This document shows positions 26,919-36,364 of a DNA stretch of 64,000 nucleotides, piece by piece. This DNA comes from Pseudomonas sp. EpS/L25 (GTDB lineage Bacteria; Pseudomonadota; Gammaproteobacteria; Pseudomonadales; Pseudomonadaceae): contig NZ_LNUP01000002.1 in NCBI RefSeq assembly GCF_001512295.1, positions 124,001 through 188,000 of the forward strand, read 5' to 3'. The position numbers and the translations under genes are program-made. Every line of letters begins with the position of its first letter. The first letter of the stretch is position 1. The notes below the pieces were generated by a model. That model saw only the letters and a list, made by a program, of their open reading frames with translations, did no database searches and was not told where the DNA came from.

Positions 26919-28640
26919 CTAGAGCAACAGGTTCTGCAGGATGTCGAGGGTATCCGCCTCGGCCACCGGCTTGTCGTGGCGCCAGCGCAGCATGCGCGGG
27001 AAGCGCACGGCGACGCCGCTCTTGTGGCGCTTGGACAGGGCGATGCCCTCGAAGCCCAGCTCGAACACCAGGGTCGGCTCGACGCTGCGCACCGGGCCGA
27101 ATTTCTCCACGGTGGTACGCCGGACGATGGCGTCGACCTTGCGCATCTCTTCGTCGGTCAGTCCCGAGTAGGCCTTGGCGAAGGGCACCAGGGTCCGCTC
27201 CGAGCTGCCCGGCGGGCCGTCCCACACCGCGAAGGTATAGTCGGAGTAGAGGCTGGCGCGCCGGCCATGGCCGCGCTGGGCATAGATGAGCACCGCGTCC
27301 ACCGAGAACGGATCGACCTTCCATTTCCACCAGGTGCCCATGTCCTTGGTCCGGCCGACGCCATAGAGCGAGTCCTGCGCCTTGAGCATCATGCCTTCCA
27401 CGCCCAGGGTGCGCGAAGCCTCGCGCTGGCGGGCGAGCTCCTGCCAATCGCGACCATGCAGCAGTGGCGAGGGCCGCAACAGGGGGCTGGCGCAGCCGGT
27501 CACCACCTGTTCCAGCTGGCGGCGGCGCTGCCGTTGAGGCTGGCTGCGCAGGTCCTGCCCCTGCCACTCCAGCAGGTCGTAGGCGAGCAGGATCACCGGT
27601 ACGTCCTCAAGGATCTTCTTGCCCAGGGTCTTGCGGCCGATGCGCTGCTGCAGCAGGGCGAAGGGCTGGACGCCGAAGGGGATGGGCGCGGCCGGATCGC
27701 GTTGGTCCTGGTGTTCGCTGACTTCCTCGCTGCTGAGCAGGGTGTCGGGGGCGGCGTCTTCCTTCCAGACCACGATCTCGCCATCGATCACGGCCCCGTC
27801 GGGCAACAGCGCCGCCAGCGGGTGCAGTTCGGGAAAGCGGTCGGTGATCAGGTCCTCGCCCCGCGACCAGAGCCACAGGCGGCCATCACGCTTGACCAAC
27901 TGGGCGCGGATGCCGTCCCACTTCCATTCCACCTGCCAGTCTTCGGCCGGGCCGAGTTGCGCCTCGAATTGCTCCACCGGCAGTTGCAGCGCGTGGGCGA
28001 GAAAGAAGGGGTAGGGCTGGCCGCCGCGCTGGGCATGTTCGTCCGGACTCTCCGCGGCGACCAGGCGGCCATAGCCCTCGGCGGTGGGGCGGTGGGAGAG
28101 GTCGGTATAGCCCACCAGGCGCTGGGCAACGCGTTTGGGATCGAGCTCGGCCAGGGTGGCCAGGGCGCGGGTCACCAGCAGCTTGGAGACACCGACGCGG
28201 AATTCGCCGGTGATCAGCTTGATGCAGACCATCAGGCTCTGCCGATCCAGTTGCGCCCAGAGCGGCGGCAGGCGTTCGGCCAGTTCCTCCGGTGGCAGGC
28301 CGCGCAGTGGCAACAGGTATTCCTCCAGCCAGAAGGCGAGCCCCTCGGCATTGGCGGCATCGGCAGTGGGAATCAGCAGCGACATGGTCTCGGCCAGGTC
28401 GCCCACCGCCTGGTAGCTCTCCTCGAACAGCCACTCGGGCAGGCCGGAGAGGGCCATGGTCAATTCGCGCAATTGGCGGGTCGGCACCAGGCGGCGCGGG
28501 CGCCCGCCAGCGAGGAAGTACACCGCCCAGGCCGCGTCCGCGGTCGGTGCGCTGCCGAAGTAGTCCACCAGGGCGGCCAGCTTGGCGTTGCTGGAAGTGG
28601 TGGCGTCGAGACGGCCATAGAGTTCGGCGAAGGCCTTCAT
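26919..28640 (-). CDS. ATP-dependent DNA ligase (ligase/exonuclease-associated type)
   Basis: DNA ligase of 573 residues that seals nicks through a lysine-AMP intermediate. The active-site motif is KWDGIR in WKWDGIRAQLVKRDG (Lys near residue 238). Further nucleotidyltransferase motifs are SRGEDL, DGEIVVWK, EGMMLKAQDSLY and WWKWKVDPFSVDAVLIYAQRGHG (motif V, KVDPF). An N-terminal helical DNA-binding domain precedes them and an OB-fold follows. The stop of the exonuclease overlaps its start by 4 nt. This type is distinct from NHEJ LigD and from replicative LigA. Confidence 0.93.
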   Translation of the reverse strand: MKAFAELYGRLDATTSSNAKLAALVDYFGSAPTADAAWAVYFLAGGRPRRLVPTRQLRELTMALSGLPEWLFEESYQAVGDLAETMSLLIPTADAANAEGLAFWLEEYLLPLRGLPPEELAERLPPLWAQLDRQSLMVCIKLITGEFRVGVSKLLVTRALATLAELDPKRVAQRLVGYTDLSHRPTAEGYGRLVAAESPDEHAQRGGQPYPFFLAHALQLPVEQFEAQLGPAEDWQVEWKWDGIRAQLVKRDGRLWLWSRGEDLITDRFPELHPLAALLPDGAVIDGEIVVWKEDAAPDTLLSSEEVSEHQDQRDPAAPIPFGVQPFALLQQRIGRKTLGKKILEDVPVILLAYDLLEWQGQDLRSQPQRQRRRQLEQVVTGCASPLLRPSPLLHGRDWQELARQREASRTLGVEGMMLKAQDSLYGVGRTKDMGTWWKWKVDPFSVDAVLIYAQRGHGRRASLYSDYTFAVWDGPPGSSERTLVPFAKAYSGLTDEEMRKVDAIVRRTTVEKFGPVRSVEPTLVFELGFEGIALSKRHKSGVAVRFPRMLRWRHDKPVAEADTLDILQNLLL

Positions 28641-29656
28641 GCCTGGGCCTCCGCGGTAACCAGCGTATCGTCTTCCTCGCCGTATTCGGTGGTGAAGCCC
28701 TGGGCATCCAGCCCCTGGTCACGCAGGTAGCGCACCAGGATGGCGACCGAGCCGTGGGTCACCATCACCCGCTCGGCGCCGGTCTGTTCGATGGCCCACA
28801 GCAGCCCGGGCCAGTCGGCGTGGTCGGAGAGCACGAAGCCGCGATCCACCCCGCGCCGCCGGCGCGTGCCGCGCAGCATCATCCAGCCGCTGGCGAAGGC
28901 ATCGCTGTGTTCGCCGAAGCGGCGGATCCAGGTGCTGCCGCCGGCCGAGGGTGGGGCGATGATCAGCGCCTGGCGCAGCGTGGGGTCGCTCTTCTTGAAG
29001 TCGCCGGCGTAGTGGGTTTCCGGGATGCGGATGCCGGCTTCGCGGTAGACCCGATTCAGGGGCTCCACCGCGCCATGGGCGAGGATGGGACCGATCTCTG
29101 GATCCAGGCCGTGCAGGAGCCGTTGCGCCTTGCCGAAGGCATAGCTGTAGAGCACGCTGGCCAGCCCCTGGGCCTGGTTGGCGCGCCACCAGGCATTGAC
29201 CTCGGCGAAGATCTCCGCCTGGGGGCGCCAGCGATAGATCGGCAGGCCGAAGGTGGATTCGGTGATGAAGGTGTGGCAGCGCACCGGCTCGAAGGGGGCG
29301 CAGGTGCCATCGGGTTCGACCTTGTAGTCACCCGAGGCTACCCAGACCTCGCCGCGGTATTCCAGGCGCACCTGGGCCGAGCCCAGCACGTGGCCGGCCG
29401 GGTGGAAGCTCAGCTTGACCCCATGGTGGTCGATGACCTCGCCGTACTCCAGGGTCTGGAGGTTGATGTCGGCACCCAGCCGGGCGCGCAGGATGCCGGC
29501 GCTGCCCGACGTAGCCAGGTAATGACCGTTGCCCACCCGGGCGTGATCGCCATGACCATGGGTAATGACAGCGCGCTCCACGGGATGCCAGGGATCCAGG
29601 TAGAAGTCGCCTGGCGGGCAATAGAGGCCATCGGGGCGGGCGATGACAAGATCCAT
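28637..29656 (-). CDS. Ligase-associated metallo-beta-lactamase-fold DNA exonuclease
   Basis: Predicted nuclease of 339 residues with an MBL/beta-CASP fold related to SNM1/Artemis-like nucleases. The metal motif HGHGDHA lies at residues 33-39, with further ligands in FHPAGHVLGSAQV, SGDYK, ESTFGLP and LSDHADW. It is translationally coupled to the DNA ligase, the standard arrangement of this repair pair. In many bacteria a helicase and a phosphoesterase complete the cluster; both are missing here. Confidence 0.92.
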   Translation of the reverse strand: MDLVIARPDGLYCPPGDFYLDPWHPVERAVITHGHGDHARVGNGHYLATSGSAGILRARLGADINLQTLEYGEVIDHHGVKLSFHPAGHVLGSAQVRLEYRGEVWVASGDYKVEPDGTCAPFEPVRCHTFITESTFGLPIYRWRPQAEIFAEVNAWWRANQAQGLASVLYSYAFGKAQRLLHGLDPEIGPILAHGAVEPLNRVYREAGIRIPETHYAGDFKKSDPTLRQALIIAPPSAGGSTWIRRFGEHSDAFASGWMMLRGTRRRRGVDRGFVLSDHADWPGLLWAIEQTGAERVMVTHGSVAILVRYLRDQGLDAQGFTTEYGEEDDTLVTAEAQA

Positions 29657-29787
29657 GGGCGAACGTCCTCGGCGAGTTATGGGGAAATTGGCGCCAAATT
29701 ACCGTCCTTTTCAGGGCTTCATGGCAGAAGGCGGCAAATAGCTGACGAATAACCCGGTCGTGATAGTGCTTTGATATCGGAACTGGG

Positions 29788-29804
29788 TCACAATTTGGTT
29801 GTGA
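29788..29804. promoter_or_regulatory. Palindrome upstream of the exopolysaccharide operon
   Basis: Perfect TCACAA-N5-TTGTGA inverted repeat, 127 bp upstream of the first EPS start codon and in the only sizeable gap before the operon. Its form suits a dimeric repressor or activator. It does not match Vfr/CRP (opposite half-site orientation) or FleQ boxes. Confidence 0.45.
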
Positions 29805-29930
29805 AGTGAAACGGTTATTCCCGTTCCGGGTGATAGCGGTTTTCGGTGTCGTCTGTTTGGACCGGTGGCGTAAAGGCCCGGTTCGTTCGACGTGGGACTG
29901 CCAGGCGGCAAGGATTTTTCTGGAGCGAAC

Positions 29931-31370
<1,440 letters not shown>

Positions 31371-31441
31371 GCCAACCCTCAGCCCCGCCACCCCATTATC
31401 CGGATCGTTGTTTCATCGTCGTATCGCACTGGAGTGCCTTG

Positions 31442-32353
31442 ATGAAGACCGCGCTGATCATTCCGACTCGCAATGCCGAGCGTTATCTCGACCGCCTGTT
31501 GCCGGCCCTGGCCGCCCAGACCCTGCAACCCGACGAATTGCTGGTGGTCGATACCCAGTCCCAGGACGCCACGGCGGAGCGCTTCCGCGCCTTCGGCGCG
31601 CGCGTCGAGGTGATCCAGCCGCAGCAGTTCAACCATGGCGGTACGCGGCGCTGGGCCAGCCGGCAGGTGGATGCCGAGGTGCTGATCTTCCTCACCCAGG
31701 ACGCCATTCCCGCCGACCCGGACTGCCTGGCCAATCTGCGCGACGGGCTGTTCGCCGCGCCGGACATCGGCGTCGCCTACGGCCGCCAGTTGCCGCACCT
31801 TGACGCCGGCATCCTCGGCGCCCAGGCGCGGGCCTTCAACTACCCGGTCGAGAGCCGCATCAAGCGCCTCAGCGATGCGCCCCAGCTCAAGGTCAAGACC
31901 TGCTTCAGCTCCAACTCCTTTTCCGCCTATCGCCGCAGTGCGCTCAAGGATGCCGGCGGTTTTCCCACCGACGTGATCGGCAGCGAGGACGCCTATACCG
32001 CGGCGCGCATGCTGCTGCGTGGCTGGGCGGTGCACTACGTGGCCGAGGCCCAGGTGCGGCATTCCCACGACTACCGGCTGCTGGAGGAATTCCGCCGCTA
32101 CTTCGACATCGGCGTCTTCTACGGTCGCGAAGACTGGATCGCCTCCGCCTTCGGCGGGGCGGCGGGCGAGGGGCGGCGCTTCGTCGAGGCGGAGATCCGC
32201 GCCCTGCGCGCCGCCGGCAAGCCCTGGCGGATTCCCGAGGTCCTGCTGCGCAGCGCCTGCAAGCTGCTCGGCTATCGCCTCGGCCATCGGGAGCGGCTGC
32301 TGCCCAATGCGCTGAAGCGGCGCATCAGCATGTTTTCCACCTACTGGGCCTGA
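31442..32353 (+). CDS. Family 2 glycosyltransferase (rhamnosyltransferase-like)
   Basis: Cytoplasmic inverting transferase of 303 residues with a GT-A fold. The start MKTALIIPTRNAERYLDRLLPALAAQ is typical of GT2, with metal-binding TQDAIP at the DxD position and a GSEDAYTAARMLLRGW acceptor-region ED motif. It resembles RfbF-type rhamnosyltransferases. The start ATG has GGAG 7 nt upstream and follows the previous gene by 71 nt; the frame is open far upstream as a shadow of that gene. Adds a sugar to the lipid-linked unit; donor unknown. Confidence 0.9.
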   Translation: MKTALIIPTRNAERYLDRLLPALAAQTLQPDELLVVDTQSQDATAERFRAFGARVEVIQPQQFNHGGTRRWASRQVDAEVLIFLTQDAIPADPDCLANLRDGLFAAPDIGVAYGRQLPHLDAGILGAQARAFNYPVESRIKRLSDAPQLKVKTCFSSNSFSAYRRSALKDAGGFPTDVIGSEDAYTAARMLLRGWAVHYVAEAQVRHSHDYRLLEEFRRYFDIGVFYGREDWIASAFGGAAGEGRRFVEAEIRALRAAGKPWRIPEVLLRSACKLLGYRLGHRERLLPNALKRRISMFSTYWA

Positions 32354-32358
32354 TCCCT

Positions 32359-33171
32359 ATGAAGCGTCGTTTCCTCCGCGGCCTGTTGCTCGGGCCTCTG
32401 CTCCTGCTGCTGGGCGCCTGCGGCACCCCGGCCAAGATCGGCCTGCCCGATGCCCGCACCCTGGAGGCGGGGCATGCCGCCTATGCGCAACTCGCCCTGC
32501 AGCCGACGCCGCCGGTGCTGGTGCAGCCGGGCGATACCCTGCGCATCTCCCGCGACGCCCGCAGTCCGGCGGAGGAGGATCGCCAGACGCTGTTCGTGGT
32601 GCAACCCGATGGCTACATCCACTATCCCTATGTCGGTCGCCTGGCGGTGGCCGGACTGACCCCGGACCAGGTGTCCCAGCGGCTGACCGCGGCGGGCACC
32701 CAGCTCTACCGCGAACCCCGGGTCACGGTGAACATCGCCGTGGCGCCGAGCAACCGCATCTTCGTCGGGGGCGAGGTGCACAATCCCTCGGTCTACGAAC
32801 TCAATGGCCAGGCTTCGGTGGAACAGGCCCTGATCGGCGCCGGCGGCCTGTTGCCCAGCGCTGACAGCGGCAACATCGCCCTGGTCCGGCGGGACGCCAG
32901 CGGGCACTACCAGCGCTACTTCTTCGCCTTCAGCGACCTGCTCAGCGGCAACCTGCCGCCGGTAGCGCTGCAGCGGGGCGATCTGATCTTCGTGCCCAAG
33001 TCGGGTATCGGCAACGCGGTGGAGGCGGTGGACATGTACTTCACCCGCCTGATTCCCATCAACAAGGGCATCGGCGTGGGCCTCAACTACGACCTCAACC
33101 AGAGCGACGTCAGCAACAGCGGCAACACCAACATCCGTACGGTGTGCAGTGCCGGAGCGAATTGCCAATGA
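32359..33171 (+). CDS. Polysaccharide export lipoprotein (Wza family)
   Basis: Outer-membrane export channel subunit, 270 residues. A lipoprotein signal ends at the lipobox LLGAC (Cys about residue 21). The polysaccharide export sequence domain runs QPGDTLRISRDA ... GYIHYPYVGRLAVAGLTPDQV, followed by a SLBB domain (FVGGEVHNPSVYELNG). It is shorter than E. coli Wza and lacks the extended C-terminal helix, as in PslD/GumB-type exporters. The stop overlaps the next start by ATGA. Confidence 0.92.
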   Translation: MKRRFLRGLLLGPLLLLLGACGTPAKIGLPDARTLEAGHAAYAQLALQPTPPVLVQPGDTLRISRDARSPAEEDRQTLFVVQPDGYIHYPYVGRLAVAGLTPDQVSQRLTAAGTQLYREPRVTVNIAVAPSNRIFVGGEVHNPSVYELNGQASVEQALIGAGGLLPSADSGNIALVRRDASGHYQRYFFAFSDLLSGNLPPVALQRGDLIFVPKSGIGNAVEAVDMYFTRLIPINKGIGVGLNYDLNQSDVSNSGNTNIRTVCSAGANCQ

Positions 33172-35171
33172 TCGAGATCCGTTCCCTGCGCGATCTGTTG
33201 CGCCTGTTCTTCATCTTCCGACGCGAATTCCGCCTGGCCTTCTTCGTCACCGTGGTGGTGGCCATCCTCGGCGCCTTCCTGCTGCCGCGGCAGTACGAAT
33301 CCACCGCTCGCCTGCTGGTCAAGCCGGGTCTGAACAATACCTTGCCGATCGAGGCCAGCGACCGGCAGACGCTGGTGGCGCCCAGCACCCAGCGCGATCC
33401 CATCCTCGACGAGGAGCAGCTCTTCACCGGCCGGCCGATCGCGCTCAGGGTGGCCGAGAGCTATCTGCAGCTGAGTGCCGGCGCCCGGCCCGATGGCCTG
33501 TGGAAGACCATCAAGTGGCAGTTCAAGCAGGCCCTCAACGCGGTAAAGGACGGCCTGCGCGTGGTCCTGCAGAGCCTCGGGCTGGCCGAGGCGCAGAGCC
33601 CCGCGGAGCGTCTGGCGGGCGAATTGATCAAGCGCCTGAGCGTCACCCACGAGCCGGGCTCCTCGGTGATGGTCGCCAGCCTACGCTGGGACGATCCGGC
33701 GGTGGCGCAGCGGCTGGTCCAGGTATGGGTGGATGCCTACCTGGAATCCCGGACGACGAGTCTGGAGCGCAAGAGCCTCTATGCCTTCTATCAGGAGCAG
33801 GCCACCAGCACCGGACGCCGGGTGGAGCAACTCAAGGTGCAACTCGCCGGCTACCTGGGGCGGATCGGCAGCAGCAGCGTGCAGGACTACCTGCATGACC
33901 AGAGCAACGCCCTGCAGCGCATGACCGCGGAGCGTTTCCAGACCAGTGCCGAGATCGCCAGTCTCACGACCTCCCTGAACAGCGCCCGGCAGCAGATCGC
34001 CGCCCTGCCGCAGCAGGTGATCACCGAGGAATCCAGCACGCTCAACCCGGATCGCCTGGACCTGCAGCGGCAGCTCAATGGCCTGATCGTCGAGCGCGAG
34101 CGCCTGCTGCGGGTGTTCCTGCCGGGTACCGAGCCGCTCAAGCAGATCGACCAGAACATCGCCGAGCTCCGGCAGCAGGTGAACCAGCAGGCGGAGCACG
34201 TCAAGAGCAGCACCAACCGGGCACCCAACAGCATCGTGGTCAATCTCAGGCAGCAACTGGCCGACGGCACCGTGCGCCTGGCCAGCCTCAAGGCCCAGCT
34301 GGCCCAGCAGGACCTGCAGATCAACGGCGTGCGTGCCGAGCTGGAGAAGGTGATGGCCGAGGAGCCGGAGATCAGCCGGGTCATGCGCGAACTGCAGGTC
34401 GCCCAGCAGAATTTCCTGCTCTACGCCGACAACCTGGAAAAGGCACGGATCGACCGGGCGCTGGACAGCAGCCGCATCAGCAACATCGCCATCATCGAGC
34501 AGCCAACCTTCAATCCCAGCCGGGTGTTTCCCAAGAGTCTGCTGATCATCCTGCTGTGCATCCCGGCGGGCCTCGCGGTCGGCCTGTTGGTGATCTACCT
34601 GTGCTACCTGCTCGATCAGCGCATCCACGATGGCGGGCGGTTGCAAGCCCGTTTCGGGGTACCGCTGTGGACCACGCTGCAGGAGCTGGATGATCCACGG
34701 CGCGACGACCCGGCCTTCACCGCCAGTCTCTATCGGCTGCTGAGTCAACTGCCGCTGGAGCGGATCCGCGAGCAGGGGCTCAGGCTCGGGCTGACCTCGG
34801 CGCGGCATGGCGAAGGTTGCAGCTTCGTCGCCGAGCGGCTGGCCGCCCTGCTGCGTGACCAGGGCTTCAGCGTTCGCCTGCTCGACAGTGCCCAGGACGC
34901 GCCGCCGGAAGTCGTGGCGCCGCAGCCGGGCGAGGTCGTGCTGCTGGTGGCCTCGGCCCTCGCCGCCAACAGCCAGGCCTTCCTCTATCTGCACCAGGCC
35001 GATCTCATCGCCCTGGTGGTGCGGGCGCGCTCGGGTACCGTGCCGATGCTGGAAAGCACCCTGGCGATGCTCGACACCGCCTTCAAGCGCACCGACGGCA
35101 TCATCGTCAACTTCCGCCGCTTCGAGGTACCGTCGCGGCTCCTCGATTTCCTGCACCGGACCCGGGGGTAA
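33168..35171 (+). CDS. Wzz/GumC-type chain-length regulator with degenerate tyrosine-kinase domain
   Basis: Inner-membrane polysaccharide co-polymerase of 667 residues. Membrane helices lie at about 23-41 and 456-482 and bracket a long periplasmic coiled-coil region rich in Gln and Leu. The C-terminal cytoplasmic part corresponds to a BY-kinase, but at its Walker A position (about residue 540) it reads SARHGEGCSFVAERLA, with Cys-Ser-Phe instead of Lys-Ser/Thr-Thr, and it ends without a tyrosine cluster. The kinase is therefore predicted inactive; control of chain length would not use autophosphorylation. The ATG start overlaps the wza-like stop. Confidence 0.9.
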   Translation: MIEIRSLRDLLRLFFIFRREFRLAFFVTVVVAILGAFLLPRQYESTARLLVKPGLNNTLPIEASDRQTLVAPSTQRDPILDEEQLFTGRPIALRVAESYLQLSAGARPDGLWKTIKWQFKQALNAVKDGLRVVLQSLGLAEAQSPAERLAGELIKRLSVTHEPGSSVMVASLRWDDPAVAQRLVQVWVDAYLESRTTSLERKSLYAFYQEQATSTGRRVEQLKVQLAGYLGRIGSSSVQDYLHDQSNALQRMTAERFQTSAEIASLTTSLNSARQQIAALPQQVITEESSTLNPDRLDLQRQLNGLIVERERLLRVFLPGTEPLKQIDQNIAELRQQVNQQAEHVKSSTNRAPNSIVVNLRQQLADGTVRLASLKAQLAQQDLQINGVRAELEKVMAEEPEISRVMRELQVAQQNFLLYADNLEKARIDRALDSSRISNIAIIEQPTFNPSRVFPKSLLIILLCIPAGLAVGLLVIYLCYLLDQRIHDGGRLQARFGVPLWTTLQELDDPRRDDPAFTASLYRLLSQLPLERIREQGLRLGLTSARHGEGCSFVAERLAALLRDQGFSVRLLDSAQDAPPEVVAPQPGEVVLLVASALAANSQAFLYLHQADLIALVVRARSGTVPMLESTLAMLDTAFKRTDGIIVNFRRFEVPSRLLDFLHRTRG

Positions 35172-35173
35172 GC

Positions 35174-36364
35174 ATGCGAATAGCGCTATTGGCACCCCTC
35201 CCGCAGGAGCGCAACGGCATCGCCGACTATGCCGTGCATTTCCGGCGGGCCCTGGAGGAGGAGGGGATGGAGGTGCTCATCCCGCTGCGCCATCCCGAGC
35301 AGGGCGGCCGCCCCGCGCGGCGGCTGACCGATTTCGACTGGCTCAGCGTGGACGTGGTCCATGCCGAGCTGGGCGGCGGCCGGGTACGGGAGTACGAGAC
35401 CCTGCTGCGGTTGCGCCAGCGCTATCCGCGGCTGCCCATCACCGTCACCGTGCACGATCCGGAGCGCCTGGTGTGGCGGCGCCGGCAACAGCCCTGGCCG
35501 CTGAGCCTGCTCATGCAGCAGCGCTCGCCCTGGCCACAGGTGGCCACCGTCCTGGGCGATCCCTTCACCCTACGCGAGGAGCGGGCGCTGGCGGCGAGTC
35601 TGACGCAACTGGTGACCCTCACCGAGACCGGCGCCGAGGCGCTGCGTCGCCGTCTACGCCTGGTGCCGGCCAAGGTCTCCGCTGTACCCCATGGCAACGC
35701 CTCGCTGCCCTGGGCCCCGTTGCCACCCCGCGAGCCCCTGCGACTGCTCTACTTCGGCTTCATCTATCGCGGCAAGGGCATCGAGGATCTGCTGGACGCC
35801 TTCGCCACGCTGCTGACCCAGCGCCCCGACTGGCGTGGTCGCATCCGTCTCACCCTGGCCGGGGGAACCGCGCCGGAGATCACCTTCGCTGCCCAGAGCG
35901 ATTACCTGGGTGAGCTGCGTGAGCGCGCCAGTCGCCGCGGCCTGGACGACTGCCTGGACTGGCAGCTGGACGTTCCGCAGGAGGCCATCGCCCCGACCAT
36001 CCAGGCCCATCATCTGCTGGTGCTGCCCTACCGGGAGTCGCGCAAGCTGGCGATCCTCGGCGCCCAGCGGGGCACCAGCGGGGTACTGTCCTGGGCCCTG
36101 GCTTGCGGCCGGGGGGTGATCGCCTCCGACGCCCGCGCCTTCGCCGAGGAGCTGTCCCATGGCAACGGCGTCACCTATCCCCAGGGCGACGTGGCCGCCC
36201 TGACGCGGCGCCTGTGCGAGTTGGTCGACCAGCCCGCCTGCCTGGACGCCTGGGCGGAGCGGGCCGCGCGACTGGGTCATGAGCGCCAGTGGCGGATCAC
36301 CGCCCAGCGTTTCCGTCAGGTATTCGAGCAGGCCAGCCGAGGGCATACCGATGCGCGTCATTAG
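35174..36364 (+). CDS. Family 4 glycosyltransferase
   Basis: GT-B transferase of 396 residues. The N-terminal domain begins MRIALLAPLPQERNGIADYAVHFRRAL and the C-terminal donor domain contains RLLYFGFIYRGKGIEDLLDAFATL, VLPYRESRKLAILGAQRGTSGVLSWALACGRGVIASD. It starts 2 nt after the previous stop, and its last 14 bp overlap the PslG-like gene. Donor and linkage unknown. Confidence 0.88.
   Translation: MRIALLAPLPQERNGIADYAVHFRRALEEEGMEVLIPLRHPEQGGRPARRLTDFDWLSVDVVHAELGGGRVREYETLLRLRQRYPRLPITVTVHDPERLVWRRRQQPWPLSLLMQQRSPWPQVATVLGDPFTLREERALAASLTQLVTLTETGAEALRRRLRLVPAKVSAVPHGNASLPWAPLPPREPLRLLYFGFIYRGKGIEDLLDAFATLLTQRPDWRGRIRLTLAGGTAPEITFAAQSDYLGELRERASRRGLDDCLDWQLDVPQEAIAPTIQAHHLLVLPYRESRKLAILGAQRGTSGVLSWALACGRGVIASDARAFAEELSHGNGVTYPQGDVAALTRRLCELVDQPACLDAWAERAARLGHERQWRITAQRFRQVFEQASRGHTDARH

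Noticed and set aside
25113-28730. 1205-codon open frame on the plus strand
   Set aside because: It runs antisense to the FUSC and DNA ligase genes, is rich in Gln, Gly, Ala and His as expected for a GC-rich shadow frame, and has no recognisable domain. The minus-strand genes have clear catalytic motifs.
29776-29812. AlgU (sigma-22) or Vfr control of the EPS operon
   Set aside because: A GGAACT-like -35 is visible but no acceptable -10 at 16-17 nt. The palindrome has half-sites in the wrong orientation for Vfr.
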